From NCBI GenBank assembly GCA_014529385.2, contig CM043963.1, positions 63,849,469 through 63,913,468 of the forward strand: DNA of 64,000 nt, read 5' to 3'. Below are positions 1 to 11,157 of the stretch, one piece after another. Source of the stretch: Adiantum capillus-veneris (Eukaryota > Streptophyta > Polypodiopsida > Polypodiales > Pteridaceae). Position 1 is the first letter of the stretch, and every line of letters begins with the position of its first letter. Position numbers and translations under genes: made by a program. The notes beneath the pieces are model-generated. The model saw only the letters and a program-made list of their open reading frames with translations. It was not told the DNA's origin and did no database searches.

Positions 1-1062
1 CGGTCAGTACATGACAATATATTTATCAGTGGTTAATTAGGTGTTAAAAAATCCGTGATAATTAGGAGAAGCTCAGATAATTAATGTAGCTAATTAATTA
101 GTCACAATTACTCTGTTTTTTGAGAAATGTAAATAAGGGAAAGTAGTAAATAGGTTCAAATTGAATTGAGTTAATTTTTAGAGATTTATTAGACGTTATA
201 TAACCTGTGATAATTATGCTAATTTCAGATAATTAGTTTAACTAATTATCTTAGTGGAATTACGCTATTTTTAGGGGTAAATTAAAGGGGGAAATTAGTA
301 AATCATGCACTATAATTACATGCTATTTATTAGAGCTGTATTATAGGTTAAGGAGACGGTGATAACTATTCCAAGGTTAGAAAAGTAGTGTAGATTTTTA
401 TCTAAGTCAAACTACACTATTTCTAGCTAAAAACTAAAGAGGGAAATTAGTAAATCATGCTATATGATTACATACTATTTATCAGAGCTATATTATAGGG
501 TAAAGAGGCCGTGATAATTATGCCAAGGTTAGAAAAGTAGTGTAAATATTTATCTAAGTCAAATTACACTATTTTTAGCTAAAAACTAAAGAGGGAAATT
601 CGTAAATCATGCTATATGATTACATGCTATTTATCAGAGCTATATTATAGGATAAAAAGGCCGTGATAATTATTCCAAGGTCATAAAAATAGTATAGATA
701 TTTATCTAAGTCAAATTACACTATTTTTAGCTAAAAAGTAAAGAGGGAAATTAGTAAATCATGCTATATGATTACATGCTATTTTCCAGAGCTATATTAT
801 ACGGTAAAGAGGCCGTGATAACTATGCCAAGGTTAGAAAAGTAGTATAGATATTTATCTAAGTCAAATTACACTAATTTTAGCTAAAAACTAAAGAGGGA
901 AATTAGTAAATCATGCTATATGATTACATCTTATTTATCAAAGCTATATTATAGGATAAAGAGGCCGTGATAATTATGCCAAGGATAGAAAAGCAGTATA
1001 GATATTTATCTAAGTCAAATTATCCTAATTTTAGCTGAAAATTGAAGATGGAAATTATATAA
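1..1062 (+). repeat. 152-bp tandem array in element A 5' LTR
   Basis: Units start with GGGAAATTAGTAAAT at 137, 289, 441, 593, 745, 897 and about 1049, a constant spacing of 152 bp. Central units are near-identical (AT-rich, with TCTAAGTCAAATTACACTAT inside); outer units decay progressively. The same array appears in the 3' LTR at matching positions, so it predates insertion of the element. Confidence 0.95.
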
Positions 1063-1596
1063 TTAAGTTATAAAATAATAAGATAATTACCAGAGGTAAA
1101 AAATATTCTTATCTACTTGTGTTAATTATACCATAGTTAATTGGTGAGGTTAGAAAATTATAATTGACCAAAAGTCCTATTTTTAGCGAATGATTAATTA
1201 AAATAAATAGACTTTGTGATCAAAAGTTTTTAGGAAAATTATAGTAAGTGTAAACCTATGATATCAAGTTGAGGAAATGAAATATTCAAGATAAATTAAA
1301 TACAATAAATATTCAGCCCAAAATCAGTAGATTATTAGCTTAAAAGTTGATAGGAAAATTAGGAAAAAGATATAGAAAATTATAAGAAAGCTAGGAGAGC
1401 TTAGAAAACCCTTAGGGAAGCGGTGGAAGAAGTTATCATGCTTATATAGACAAATAAGAAATTACTAGGTCAAGAATTTATCAATTAAGACTATAAATTT
1501 AATCTTGGATGGGTTATGGTTGAATACAAAGGTTAAGTCTAGATTTTGAATTATTTACCTAATGATTAGACGTCCTTTTTATAAGGATAAGAAGTT

Positions 1597-1782
1597 ATGG
1601 CATCAAAAAGAACCCGAGAAAATCCTACATATGAGGATGAGGAAGTAGCTCCAAAACAAACTAGGGCGTCACACAACGACGAAGCCGGGCTTAGTAGTAG
1701 GCCTACGGAGGAGAGTCTTCGGGCGCCAGCACAGCAGCAGATGGCCAATGAATCCCAGGTGGGTGTCCCATTGTTCAATTAA
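1597..1782 (+). CDS. Short ORF inside element A LTR (61 aa), doubtful
   Basis: An ATG-initiated 61-codon ORF (MASKRTRENPTYEDEEV...) in the transcribed part of the LTR, between the 152-bp array and the primer-binding site. It is rich in charged residues and Q, and resembles the basic start of some gag proteins, but there is no second full LTR copy to test conservation. If the TATA box in the LTR is used, this ORF would be an upstream ORF in the genomic RNA. It may be chance. Confidence 0.2.
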   Translation: MASKRTRENPTYEDEEVAPKQTRASHNDEAGLSSRPTEESLRAPAQQQMANESQVGVPLFN

Positions 1783-3090
1783 GTCTTTAATTAGTTTAAG
1801 TTATTTTATAAGTTAGCATTGCATACGTAAGAAGGATAATCTGGCTGAAAACAGAAGATAACTTCCAACGTGCATTTGTTTATAATATAGGAAAGAATTG
1901 TTTGAGTTAAAACTGGTTGAATTAGGAAAGATATGTTTGATCATCCTTAAGACAGCTTGTCTCAAGACAGCTCCGACTCCTTGATATAAATTGATGATAA
2001 TGATTGGCTTTCTAGCCATGGTTAAGTTGGTTACCCCCATGAACGATGGGTTTCTACTCCGTGTCATGTCTTGATGTTTCTACATAAGTTATGATACCGT
2101 TTTTATCCTAGGGGAGCTGCCCGGTTGTATGGGCAACTGGTTTGGTGTATGGGCACCCGGAACCTTGGGTGGGGGTTTATCCACTCCGGATTTGAATAAG
2201 GAATGGGTGCCGTTTTTCACCCTTAGGTGGTCTTGAGACAAGAAGAGTACTGGTCATGGTTATTATAGACAATGTTTTGATTGACAGTGCCCTCCGAACC
2301 GGACGTGGAGATCTCCCCTCATCTGGCTCTCTGCAGCACGCACTTTCGAAATAGTCCGCGGAAATGAAAGCAGACGAGATTCGCATTATTGGGAAGAGAT
2401 CTTCCAGAATTGTCCCTAACTGCGTCGCTCTACCACTTCCAAATAGATGGATGCTATAATTCACGTTTCGGACAGGCATCCTGTCTTAAGTTTAAAGATG
2501 TCTGGTTTGATTTACAGTACCCTGTCTTAAGTTTAAAGATGTCTGTTTTCTAAAGGAATGCTTTTAATGCTGTCTTCAAGGAATTACTATGACGAAACGT
2601 TAAAAGAAACCATTATTTTAAATGTTTAAAACAATGTGATAGTAAGATAAACGAATCATGTGTGAGTGTGGGGTGGTAAGTGAGGATTGACTAAGGTTGT
2701 CAATCATGGACGGGTGGACCTGATTAGTCAGGTAACTATCCATCCCTGCGCACTAAAATGTTCAGAAAACTTCTTCACTTGGAGAGGAGTCCACCAACGA
2801 CTGTGCCCTCACATCTGTTAGAGGGAAAAAAGCGTTGGTTGAGGATACCTTAGCCCAATATGTGGAAGCTATAGGGCCGAAAGACTTTTGGGATTGTTAG
2901 TATGTTATCCCGTTTCCGCTGCGAGACAGGACTAGGTCTTCTTCTAAGGCTATAGACCCAAGCCATTGTCAATGGCAAATGTTTATTCCTTGGATTTTTC
3001 TTGTCTAGAGACTCCGATTTTTATAAGGCCTAGAGACCTGTCAAAGATCCCATCCTGAGCACGGTATAGGCGGGTTGGGGACCTTACAAG

Positions 3091-3102
3091 TGGTATCAGA
3101 GC
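3091..3102 (+). other. Primer-binding site of element A (tRNA-Met initiator type)
   Basis: TGGTATCAGAGC, the standard plant initiator-Met complement, two bases after the LTR terminus CA at 3087-3088. It fixes the LTR end and the + orientation. Confidence 0.95.
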
Positions 3103-3256
3103 ATGTGTTAGCTAAAGTCTTGGACCTAGGGAAAAGTTTAAGGCGTTAAGTTGAAATAAGTAATCTTTGACAAATCCAATTAAAGACGTATTTAATTAAA
3201 AAGAGGGAGTGAAAGGAAAAAGAGAATTATCCTTATCCTTGCAGTAAAATTTCCAT

Positions 3257-4003
3257 CATGCCTACTTCAAATTCCTGGATTTCAACATTAGGTTTATGAG
3301 GGCTTGCCTATCCCGAGACTATTCAATGCGAAAAAGCGTGATGAAATTGCTGGATAATAGATTTTCTACTCGTGAGATAATGCCACTAGTAGTCCATCTT
3401 GGGAAAAAATGAAGTAGGCAAGCAAAGGCGTTATCTCCCTCCTGTACATCAGGCTGTCAAAATGAACGAGTTCTTTGATCTACGCCAACTAGGACTTTCA
3501 TTAGAGGAGTACTACATTAAGTTCGTGTATTTATGACGCTATGCTCCCCAGATGACCATGGAGCAACAAATTGCTGTTTCTATCAAGGCCGCAACAAACC
3601 CCTGAGTACACATCTCGAAGCCATGAGGCCTACATCAATACAGGATGCCCTTCTCAGGGCTAAGCCTCTTGCAGCCAAAGGAACCAACTCCATAAGGAAC
3701 TATAATGGATTTAGTAACTTTAGGGGAATAGCCAAAGGAACTTTCAACCAAGGATACCAACAATGTAGACTAGCTGCAGTAGTAAACCTGGAGTAGACCG
3801 TCCCAAACGTTAGGTTCTATGGATGCAATCAAATGGGACACTATAGAAATAACGGTCCTGAAGAGAAAAACCCTCGAACTACTGCTAGAACCATTCCTCA
3901 AAATCAAGGCGATAATGTAAGAGGAGGTAGAAATGGAGGACGAGGTAGAGGAAGAGCACGAGGAACCGGATCTTATGCAGTCATAGGAGAACCAACCTTA
4001 TGA
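3257..4003 (+). pseudogene. Element A gag remnant
   Basis: Reading across frames gives a capsid-like segment near 3463-3580 (NEFFDLRQLGLSLEEYY, then RYAPQMTMEQQIA), which matches the Retrotrans_gag pattern of Ty3/gypsy chromoviruses, and a zinc-knuckle relic near 3815-3860 (YGCNQMGHYRNNGPE), where the cysteines are partly lost. A Gly/Arg-rich tail precedes the stop at about 4003. The ATG at 3257 is the first plausible start after the primer-binding site. Several stops and frame changes make it non-functional. From here to 4690 I see no pol sequence. Confidence 0.65.
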
Positions 4004-4442
4004 ATAAGAAAGATAAAAGAGCCACTCGCTTGACCATAGTTAGCAATCTTAGAGCTTTGTAAACCACTATAAATCAATAATGTAAAAACTTGAGTTACTT
4101 ATATATTATAATGGAATACATGATTTTCTTCTCCAAAATTACTTAATGAATCTAAAGTTAAGTTGGTAGTTAATCAAGAAATTAAGGGTTGATCTAGCAA
4201 ATGAGACAGAAGTTCTCGATAGTATGAAAAGAAATTGAATCTTGAGATTGAGATAGTTATTAAGCAACCAACTCACATTCCTTGTGCACACGATAACCTA
4301 GATATGAAAGTATTAAAGTAACGAAACTAATAGGAAGTCAAAAAGAACTCTTGGTATGATACTTCTTAAAACCCTTTACATAATGTTGGTCAACCAGGTT
4401 AGAGCACAGAGAAGGTACCTCTGGTGCAATGGTGGAAGCTTG

Positions 4443-4583
4443 TGCCGAACGCAGATTGCTCTGAATGGCAAGAACACGCCGAGCGCGTTCAGATTGGCAA
4501 AGCTAAAATACATGATACTTGTCGAACGCTGATTGCTCTGAATGGTCAGTTAGACCGAGCTCGTTCATGTTGACAAGGTGGAT
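4443..4583 (+). repeat. Two-copy direct repeat of about 83 bp in element A
   Basis: GAACGC(A/T)GATTGCTCTGAATGG occurs near 4446 and 4529, each followed 35-40 bases later by a CCGAG-C-CGTTCA block. In the first copy the internal GAACGC and GCGTTC blocks are complementary and could pair. It lies in the otherwise unassigned stretch 4004-4690. Function unknown. Confidence 0.6.
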
Positions 4584-4689
4584 ATATGGATCTTTTATGG
4601 AATTGATTTAACCTGGTTTTTGAGATGATACAAATGGGTTGTAAAGTTTTTTAAGATGAGCTCAACACTAAGAGTTTCTTGAGGAAAAC

Positions 4690-4868
4690 TTGGCTAGCAA
4701 GTAACTCCAAGCAGAAACTGGAAAGAACTCTTAGAGTAATCGATAACATTTGGTAAAGTGGAATGGTTATCCCTTCGAAGATGCCACTTGGGGAGGATGA
4801 ATTTCTCTTCTCAAAGATTTTCCCAATTTCGGTTGAGATGAGGACATCTCAAATTCTTAAGTTGGGGT
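4690..4868 (+). pseudogene. Element A chromodomain remnant (end of pol)
   Basis: Split between two frames, the segment reads as a chromodomain end: YPFEDATWG in one frame, GEDEFLFSKIFP in the next, then EDISN-like residues just before the 3' LTR. A chromodomain at the extreme C terminus of integrase followed at once by the LTR is the chromovirus arrangement. At least one frameshift and one stop are present. It is separated from gag by only 700 bp, so most of pol has been deleted. Confidence 0.65.
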
Positions 4869-5363
4869 GATTGTAAGGTTTCCAGTTTCTGAAACCTTAA
4901 AGGTTGTATAAAGCTTAATCAAACTGATATGATTATTGAAAAAGAAATGTAGAATTGTCCGACCATGGAAAATATTGGTATTTTTGGAATCTTAAGCACA
5001 GTAAACCCCGGGCTAGAAATTTTCAGAATTGAATTCCGATAAAAACTGGCATAGTTATGACCCCTGGAAGTTTACACTATGAATTGAGTAAAATAGGTAA
5101 AATTAAAGGGTTGCAGTAATCATTTAAGCATAGACTTTATTAAAGTCCTCCTAGATATTTACAAGATATTTACCAATTAAGAAAAAATAGGTCAAAATAT
5201 AGCATAATTGATATTTTAAAAGATGGCAGGTAATGGGAGGGTCATCACGGACCTGCCAGGGACTCATTTAGCAGCAAGGGTCGTTTTTTGACTTGCTAGG
5301 GGCTGCTTGAACTTCAAGCAACTGCCTTTTTCAGCCGGTGATAGCTTATGAGTGCCAGAAAAC

Positions 5364-5372
5364 TATAAATAG
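5364..5372 (+). promoter_or_regulatory. TATA box of element A LTR
   Basis: TATAAATAG sits about 490 bp into the LTR, before CT-rich sequence (TTGCTACTCTCTCCCTCATT) of the kind found at plant transcription starts. If used, the LTR has a short U3 and a very long R/U5 that contains the whole tandem array. Confidence 0.6.
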
Positions 5373-5844
5373 GACCCTTAGCTTCACATTTTACATAGAC
5401 TCGGAGCCTTGCTACTCTCTCCCTCATTTCGAGAGAACACTACGCAAAAATCATTAGAGATTAATCTCTAATTGATTAACCCTAACGGTAATTAGCCTAA
5501 TTCTTTTTAATTAGCAAGGTTAGATTAAGATAAATTGTTAATAAATCAAAGATTAGGCCTATATATGCTCCTTAAACCTCTTTAAATTAACTAATCTCTG
5601 TTGATTATTATAATTAAGCTTAGTAATATTAAACTAATTATTTATCCTATGATATTAGGGCTGAAATTAGCCAAATTAACCATGAATTAATGATAAAAAT
5701 ATTAATTAGGATTAGATTAAGTTGAAGTAATTATCAGAGATACATTAGACAATTATTAATCTAGAAAAATTATCCTATAATTTTCTGAGAATTTTTCCTA
5801 ATTAATTAAGCATATATACTCTATTTTTTGAACAATTTTAATAG

Positions 5845-6814
5845 GAGAAATTAGTAAATGAATTTCACATGAGATGATATAATTATCAGTGGTTAATTAG
5901 ATGTTTAAGAACCCGTGATAATTAGGAAAAGCTCAGAAAATTAATCTAGCTAATTATTTTAGCAGAAATACCCTATTTTTTGAGTAATTTAAATAGGGGA
6001 AATTAGTAAATGAAATTCAATTTCTATGATATATTTATCAGTGGTTAATTAGGTGTTAAAAAATCCATGATAATTAGGAGAAGCTTAGATAATTAATGTA
6101 GCTAATTAATTAGATACAATTACTCTATTTTTTTAGAAATGTAAATAAGGGAAATTAGTAAATAGGTTCAAATTGAATTGAGTTAATTTTTAGAGGTTTA
6201 TTAGATACTATATAACCTGTGATAATTATGATAATCTTAGATAATTAGTTTAACTAATTATCTTACTGAAATTATGCTATTTTTAGGGGTAAATTAAAGG
6301 GGGAAATTAGTAAATCATGCACTATAATTACATGCTATTTATTAGAGTTGTATTATAGGGTAAGGAGACCGTGATAATTATTCCAAGGTTAGAAAAGTAG
6401 TCTAGATATTTATCTAAGTCAAATTACACTATCTTTAGCTAAAAACTAAAGAGGGACATTAGTAAATCATTCTATATGCTTACATACTATTTAGCAGAGC
6501 TATATTATACGGTAAAGAGGCCGTGATAATTATGCCAAGGATGGAAAAGTAGTGTAGATATTTATCTAAGTCAAATTACACTATTTTTAGCTAAAAACTA
6601 AAGAGGGAAATTGGTAAATCATGCTATATGATTACATGCTATTTATCAGAGCTATATTATAGGGTAAAAAGGCCGTGATAATTATTCCAACTTCATAAAA
6701 ATAGTATAAATATTTATCTAAGTCAAATTACACTATTTTTAGCTAAAAAGTAAAGAGGGAAATTAGTAAATCATGTTATATGATTACATTATATTTTTCA
6801 GAGCTATATTATAC
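5845..6814 (+). repeat. 152-bp tandem array in element A 3' LTR
   Basis: Unit starts at about 5845, 5997, 6149, 6301, 6453, 6605 and 6757, the same 152-bp phase as in the 5' LTR. Weaker units may extend left to about 5693. The last unit is cut by the junction at 6814. Confidence 0.92.
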
Positions 6815-8292
6815 ATGCCTATGGCAAAAACTCGCTTGTATTTTCTAAATAAATTTGGATGGTAGATAATTAATGAAAGTAGGAATTAAGGTTGATAAAT
6901 GAATGAACCTGAAAATTACCAACTAGGAGTTAAAAAGGAATCTTGAGAGGTGATAGGGATAGCCCATTGCAAAACATAGATTTAGCTAGGAGTTTTGAAG
7001 ATTGTCTAGAAATGACCGGGAACCATGACCGGGAACCAAATGGATCTTCTTGGGGTCAATTTGATGGCAAGGCCGGCCCATTGAGAGGATTCTCTTGGGG
7101 AACTTATCGGAGATTGGCCCTTTTCGACTAGGGCAGTGTAACCGGCAAATTGTTATACCTAGGTCATTCATGCGCGAGGAATAAGGGATGAATGGGTTTG
7201 TTTTATTTTTGCCCAGCCGGGTGAAGTACCCGCGGTATCTTATTGGAAATCGTCCATAATCCGGGTATGGCCTGATGCCAATGGTTGGATGAGAAGGTTA
7301 TACTCAGGGAGGATGATGTGAATTTAATTAAGGAAATTTGTTCGACATGGTTGCTTAAAAAGGAACTGGAAAGGCTAGGAATATAGGGACTATCATGTGC
7401 ATCTATCACTAGATGGTGCTATACCTCTCGAAATAAAATGCTTAGGAAGGAATGATTAAATTACTTGATGAGCCTTTCCCAAACACTTAATTCAGGGAAA
7501 TATTGTGAAGGTGCTGCCATTTTGATGGCTTGTAACCGATTATCTTAGCCTGAATAGGGAGTTAAGATGAATTGGTTGAAACTAAATGTGTTGCAGGATT
7601 AGTTAGGGAACTAGCTACAAGTTAATTATAGCAGATAAAGGAAAGGAAATGAATTAAAAAGTTTCTAAATAAAGATCTGGTGGGAACAACCAGATGAATT
7701 TCCCTGAACGAGGGTATGCAACAGATTGCATGCTGCTTGTTGTTTGATGATGTCTGATAGACTACTGTCTTCCTAATTTTGTAGTAGTTAAGTACTACCT
7801 CGAGAAGGGATTTTCATGAAATGGTTCTGTGGGTGGGCGGATCCGGAGGGTCAGATGGCCGGATGTTGATTTAAAAATTTTATGTTAAAATCGGGGACGA
7901 GCGAGACCAGGTAGGATTGCAAGATCCCTCTTCTTAGGGAAAAGTGATAATTTCCGTGCCTGCTTGTAAGGAAAAAGGAGTTATCGCAATGAACCAAGGG
8001 AGAACAAGAAAGCAAGAGAAAATCCTCAAGTTAAAGATCAAGAGAATCAAGACTAAGGACCACGATTTTGGGTACAAAAAGTTGTCAAAGATAGATTGAT
8101 TATGAGAAGCGGATAGAATGATTGAATGAAGGGATGTACCTCCTTGGGTTGGCATTCGAGATAGGTTGGAATCCTATCTGAGTGTTGGTCCCAAGTGAGA
8201 GGGATACCTGCAGATAGATCTACATCATTCCTTGGAACGATCTGGAGGACTGAGGGAGGTGAGTAGGGTCAAGTCTGGGTATGGCCCTCACA
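6815..8292 (+). repeat. Element B 5' LTR, 3' portion
   Basis: Aligns base for base with 13896-15360, with scattered substitutions and small indels. One visible difference is a short tandem duplication near 7015-7036 (ATGACCGGGAACC repeated) absent from the 3' copy. Minus-strand ORFs here recur in the other LTR only because the LTRs are copies of each other. Confidence 0.92.
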
Positions 8293-8294
8293 AG

Positions 8295-8307
8295 TGGTAT
8301 CAGAGCC
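8295..8307 (+). other. Primer-binding site of element B (tRNA-Met initiator type)
   Basis: TGGTATCAGAGCC, two bases after the LTR terminus CA at 8291-8292. Confidence 0.95.
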
Positions 8308-8454
8308 TAATTTTGAATCTTGGACCTTGGAATGTAGAATTTTGGATTTTAGATTAGTGCATGAGAGAAAAACAACTCAGTCTAGCACCCAAATTTCAAT
8401 TATATTACAAAATGAAGTCTTGATGTTCGAATAAATTATTGAAAAAATTTCAAG

Positions 8455-9480
8455 ATGGCTTGGGATCTTCCAGAAGAAATTCAACGGATTATCTATGAGA
8501 GGATGGAAATTGTGATGCTAGAGCAAAGGCTCGCTATACTGGAACATTTTAGAAAGCTCATAAATGAGAGATTTATGAAGGTTGTAATTTATCAGGATTG
8601 GAGGATTACATGGAATGGCAAGGATGGCATTTTTGTTTACATCAGTACAATGAAAAATTGAGTACTATCCATTGAATTGAAGAAGTCTTGTTGAGCACAA
8701 GAGTTGCGGATTTTCCAAGTTTTCTATTGTTAGGACTTCATGAGAATTCAAGATTACTGTAAATCATACCAAGATAATCTTCAGACAAAAGGATTTTTTT
8801 GATCAAGTGAAGAATTGGATTGCCAAATTGTAAGTCATAAGAAATAATCTTAAGAGTGCAAGTGATGACCAAGTGTTTTTTTTAAGTCCAACCAAAAGAA
8901 ATCCCTTTAAGATGGGAAAGTGCAAGAGATAAGCTCACAAATTCTGCGGATCATTCAAAGACTTGAGAAGAATAAGAAAGCAAACTTATGAGTTAGCCAA
9001 GAACTTTAAAGTGGGAATCTTTACTCAAGACTATAAGACCATTTGCAGAAATTAAAAGTACACAGTAAAGAGAAGTCATTAAGAACTCATTGGAAATTAA
9101 AGAAGAGAGACTGACATTTGAAGAAAAGGAAATACTAGCAATACTCATTTTTTTCAAAAGGGGTATTTCTTCAATTAAAGCCAAAAAGGATAACAAGGGA
9201 GGCAGGAAGTAATTACAAGAGAGGCAAGGAAGTTTACAACTCATGAAGATCCTCTAATATATGGTCACATAACCAAGTATCGCAAGTGCCACACATGTTA
9301 GAACGCTCACCCTCTGGAATGCTGCTACGAGAAATAGCTTGAGAAATTTCTCGGATATGAACTGAGAAAAGAAAGGGACCTCTAAGAGGAAGACTCTAGA
9401 TGGTATCGAAACAAATCTTGGAATGGGGGATGAACTGCACAAGAAAGAACAACCTTGCAAAGAACCCAGGATCTCGTGTC
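8455..9480 (+). pseudogene. Element B gag remnant
   Basis: The first 69 codons are open from an ATG at 8455 (MAWDLPEEIQRIIYERMEI...), 150 bp after the primer-binding site, where gag is expected to start. Beyond 8661 stops accumulate, and only Lys/Glu-rich composition and a degraded Cys/His patch near 9265-9320 (GHITKYRKCHTC-like) suggest the remainder of gag with its zinc knuckle. No intact domain is visible. The call rests on position and composition more than on motifs. Confidence 0.45.
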
Positions 9481-10080
9481 CTTTGATGCAATAGTATCAA
9501 GGGCCAAGTCCCAGAGCCTTTATAACCATAGCAAGTCGGGTATTGTTGCACAAATGGTCTCTACCCCAGAGAGTCACTCTTGTGAGATGTCACCATGTCT
9601 TCCATATCGTCTGGCCGACACAAGAATTTGACTGAGGGAAGAGGAGATCTTTGTATCGCTCTAAGAATTGTCTTTTAACTTCCTCATCTGCACTCTGCAA
9701 GTGAGAGACGCATACAGGAAGAACCAAGTCTTCTTGCCAAGATGCCATCATATAAGAAAATGACTAAGTTACAAGAGATTGCAAAAATAAGAGGATAACG
9801 AGTGTTGATAAAGAAGAGATTACCAGTAGCTTATAAAGAGGAAGTAGCGCATCAACGAAGCCACAAACACGATGACTTATTCAAGAAGATGACTTATTAA
9901 GAAAGATTTTCCATGACGCCAATATTATATTAGCAAGATTTTTGGGGATGAAGAAGTGTAAGAGAGAAGTCAAGTTGAAAGCGTTAACAAGAAGTTAAGT
10001 TGCAAGACGTATCCAAAAAGCTTCATCAATTACGTATTTTATTCGAGTTGAGGACAGCTCTTTCTTTTTTTGTTGGGGAG
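9481..10080 (+). pseudogene. Element B unassigned internal segment ending in a pol-end-like block
   Basis: I recognise no protease or RT motif here. 10042-10080 repeats, with few differences, the block at 11863-11897 that directly precedes the 3' LTR (CGAGTTGAG-ACAGCTCTTTC, then GTTGGGGAG), including chromodomain-end-like FIRVEDSSFF and the polypurine tract. A second element end is therefore embedded inside the internal region. Confidence 0.45.
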
Positions 10081-10169
10081 AGATGTTGCCTTCAATAGAC
10101 TCAAAAACCTCTTGACTAGCAGTCTTGTCCTCATCAAACTTGACTAATTTCACTCCTTAGCTCTTCTTT

Positions 10170-11157
10170 ACCCGAGGAAGTTCAACAAGAAATTCAGGTA
10201 GACCCCTATTTTAGACCTTTTCTGCCAGAGATTCAAGCTTAGAGCCCAAGGGGACACTTAACTGACTATACCTTAGCTGATGGTCTTCTTTACTACCTGG
10301 AACGCTTTAGTCCCTAGATATTCCTTAGATGAAGTGGGAATGTCTGAGTATGGACTTTGTTACAAGTCTTCCAAAGACAGCTGGAAACTATGGTTCTATT
10401 TTTTTCATAGTAGATAAGCTCACTAAGGTGGCTCATCTAATTCCAATCAAGCAGACAGCCACCGCCATCGACATAGCCCAAGTATTTGTCAAAGAGGTAG
10501 TAAGATTACATGGAATCCCTGCAAGAATCATCAGTGATCGGGATGCCAACTTTACTTCTAAGTTTTGGCAAGCCATGTTTCGATCTCTTAGTACCCAACT
10601 GAATCTCAACTCATCATATCATCCAGAGACTGATGGTCAAACTGAGCGAGTGAATCAAGTCATTGAAGATACGCTTCGAGCATACTGCAACCAATAGCCC
10701 CCCCCAAAAAAAAGGATCAAGTTTCTTCCCCTAGTTGAGTGCTTATAACTCTTGTCACCATCGCAGCCTCGGAATGTCACCCTTAAAAGCATTGTATGGT
10801 CAGGAATGTTTAGTCCCTCTTCGATTAGCCGACCCATCTGTTCATGTTCCTGTTGCTAAGTCTACCCTGGAAGAGATGGATCATCAACTTCTAGTCATTA
10901 GAGACAAACCTGAAGAGAACCAGTGATAAGCAGAAGAGCTACGCTGATCTTCACCGCTCCACTAGAAGTTTTAGCAAAGGCGAACAATTTTTCCTCAGAG
11001 TCAAACCTAAACACAGCTCCTTAAAGCTAGGGAAATTCCATAAGCTTGCATTCAGATATTGTAGGCCTTTTGGAATCAAATCAATATCTCCTTTTTGTCC
11101 AAACCCTTGATCATATTTTTGGTTGGTTCTTTGGAACAATTTATAACTATTCTTCAA
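10170..11157 (+). pseudogene. Element B pol remnant: linker and integrase core
   Basis: 10170-10310 reads as the RNase H-integrase linker (EEVQQEIQVDPYFRPFLPEI, then DGLLYYLERF). The integrase zinc finger is absent; sequence jumps to the catalytic core at 10329-10697, with SMDFV (first Asp), ISDRDANF (second Asp) and GQTERVNQ (Glu) at spacing normal for rve. After a stop and an A/C homopolymer near 10697-10713 the core continues at 10735-10926 (YGQECLVPLRLADP). The C terminus is degraded. RT and RNase H are missing. Confidence 0.75.

Larger units (their letters stand above)
1..3088 (+). repeat. Element A 5' LTR, 3' portion
   Basis: Ends in TTACA at 3088, two bases before the primer-binding site. 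Bases 19-802 match 6031-6814. Content: 152-bp array (1-1062), AT-rich unstructured DNA (1063-1596), a short ORF (1597-1782), then 1.3 kb with no coding signal. A 41-bp tandem duplication lies at 2480-2546 (two copies of CCTGTCTTAAGTTTAAAGAT). About 1.1 kb of the LTR start is outside the window. Confidence 0.85.
1..6814 (+). mobile_element. Element A: decayed chromovirus LTR retrotransposon with giant LTRs
   Basis: The left copy of a long AT-rich sequence (from the window edge) recurs at 6020-6814 with a constant offset of 6012, so the two are the LTRs of one element. The 5' LTR ends in CA at 3088, followed by a tRNA-Met primer-binding site at 3091. A gag remnant and a chromodomain remnant follow, then the 3' LTR begins TGTAAGG at 4872. 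Projecting the offset gives a full LTR of about 4.2 kb around an internal region of only 1.8 kb; protease, RT, RNase H and integrase are missing. PBS type, long LTRs and a C-terminal chromodomain fit Del/Tekay-like chromoviruses. The left end lies outside the window. Confidence 0.85.
4872..6814 (+). repeat. Element A 3' LTR, truncated at its 3' side
   Basis: Begins TGTAAGG directly after a GTTGGGGTGATT tract. Carries a TATA box at 5364 and the 152-bp array. The copy stops at 6814, equivalent to 802 in the 5' LTR, where it meets element B sequence; about 2.3 kb of LTR is therefore missing. Confidence 0.85.

Noticed and set aside
3091-3102. TGGTATCAGAGC matches as tRNA gene fragments (also 8295, 21737, 44186)
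   Set aside because: Each lies one or two bases after an LTR terminus and has no cloverleaf; they are primer-binding sites.
1759-3244. Intron joining the LTR ORF of A to gag
   Set aside because: Donor and acceptor look plausible, but the joined frame meets TAA at once.
7203-7409. Minus-strand 68-aa ORF repeated at 14272-14478
   Set aside because: Both copies lie at the same position in the two LTRs of B; the repeat reflects LTR duplication, not coding constraint.
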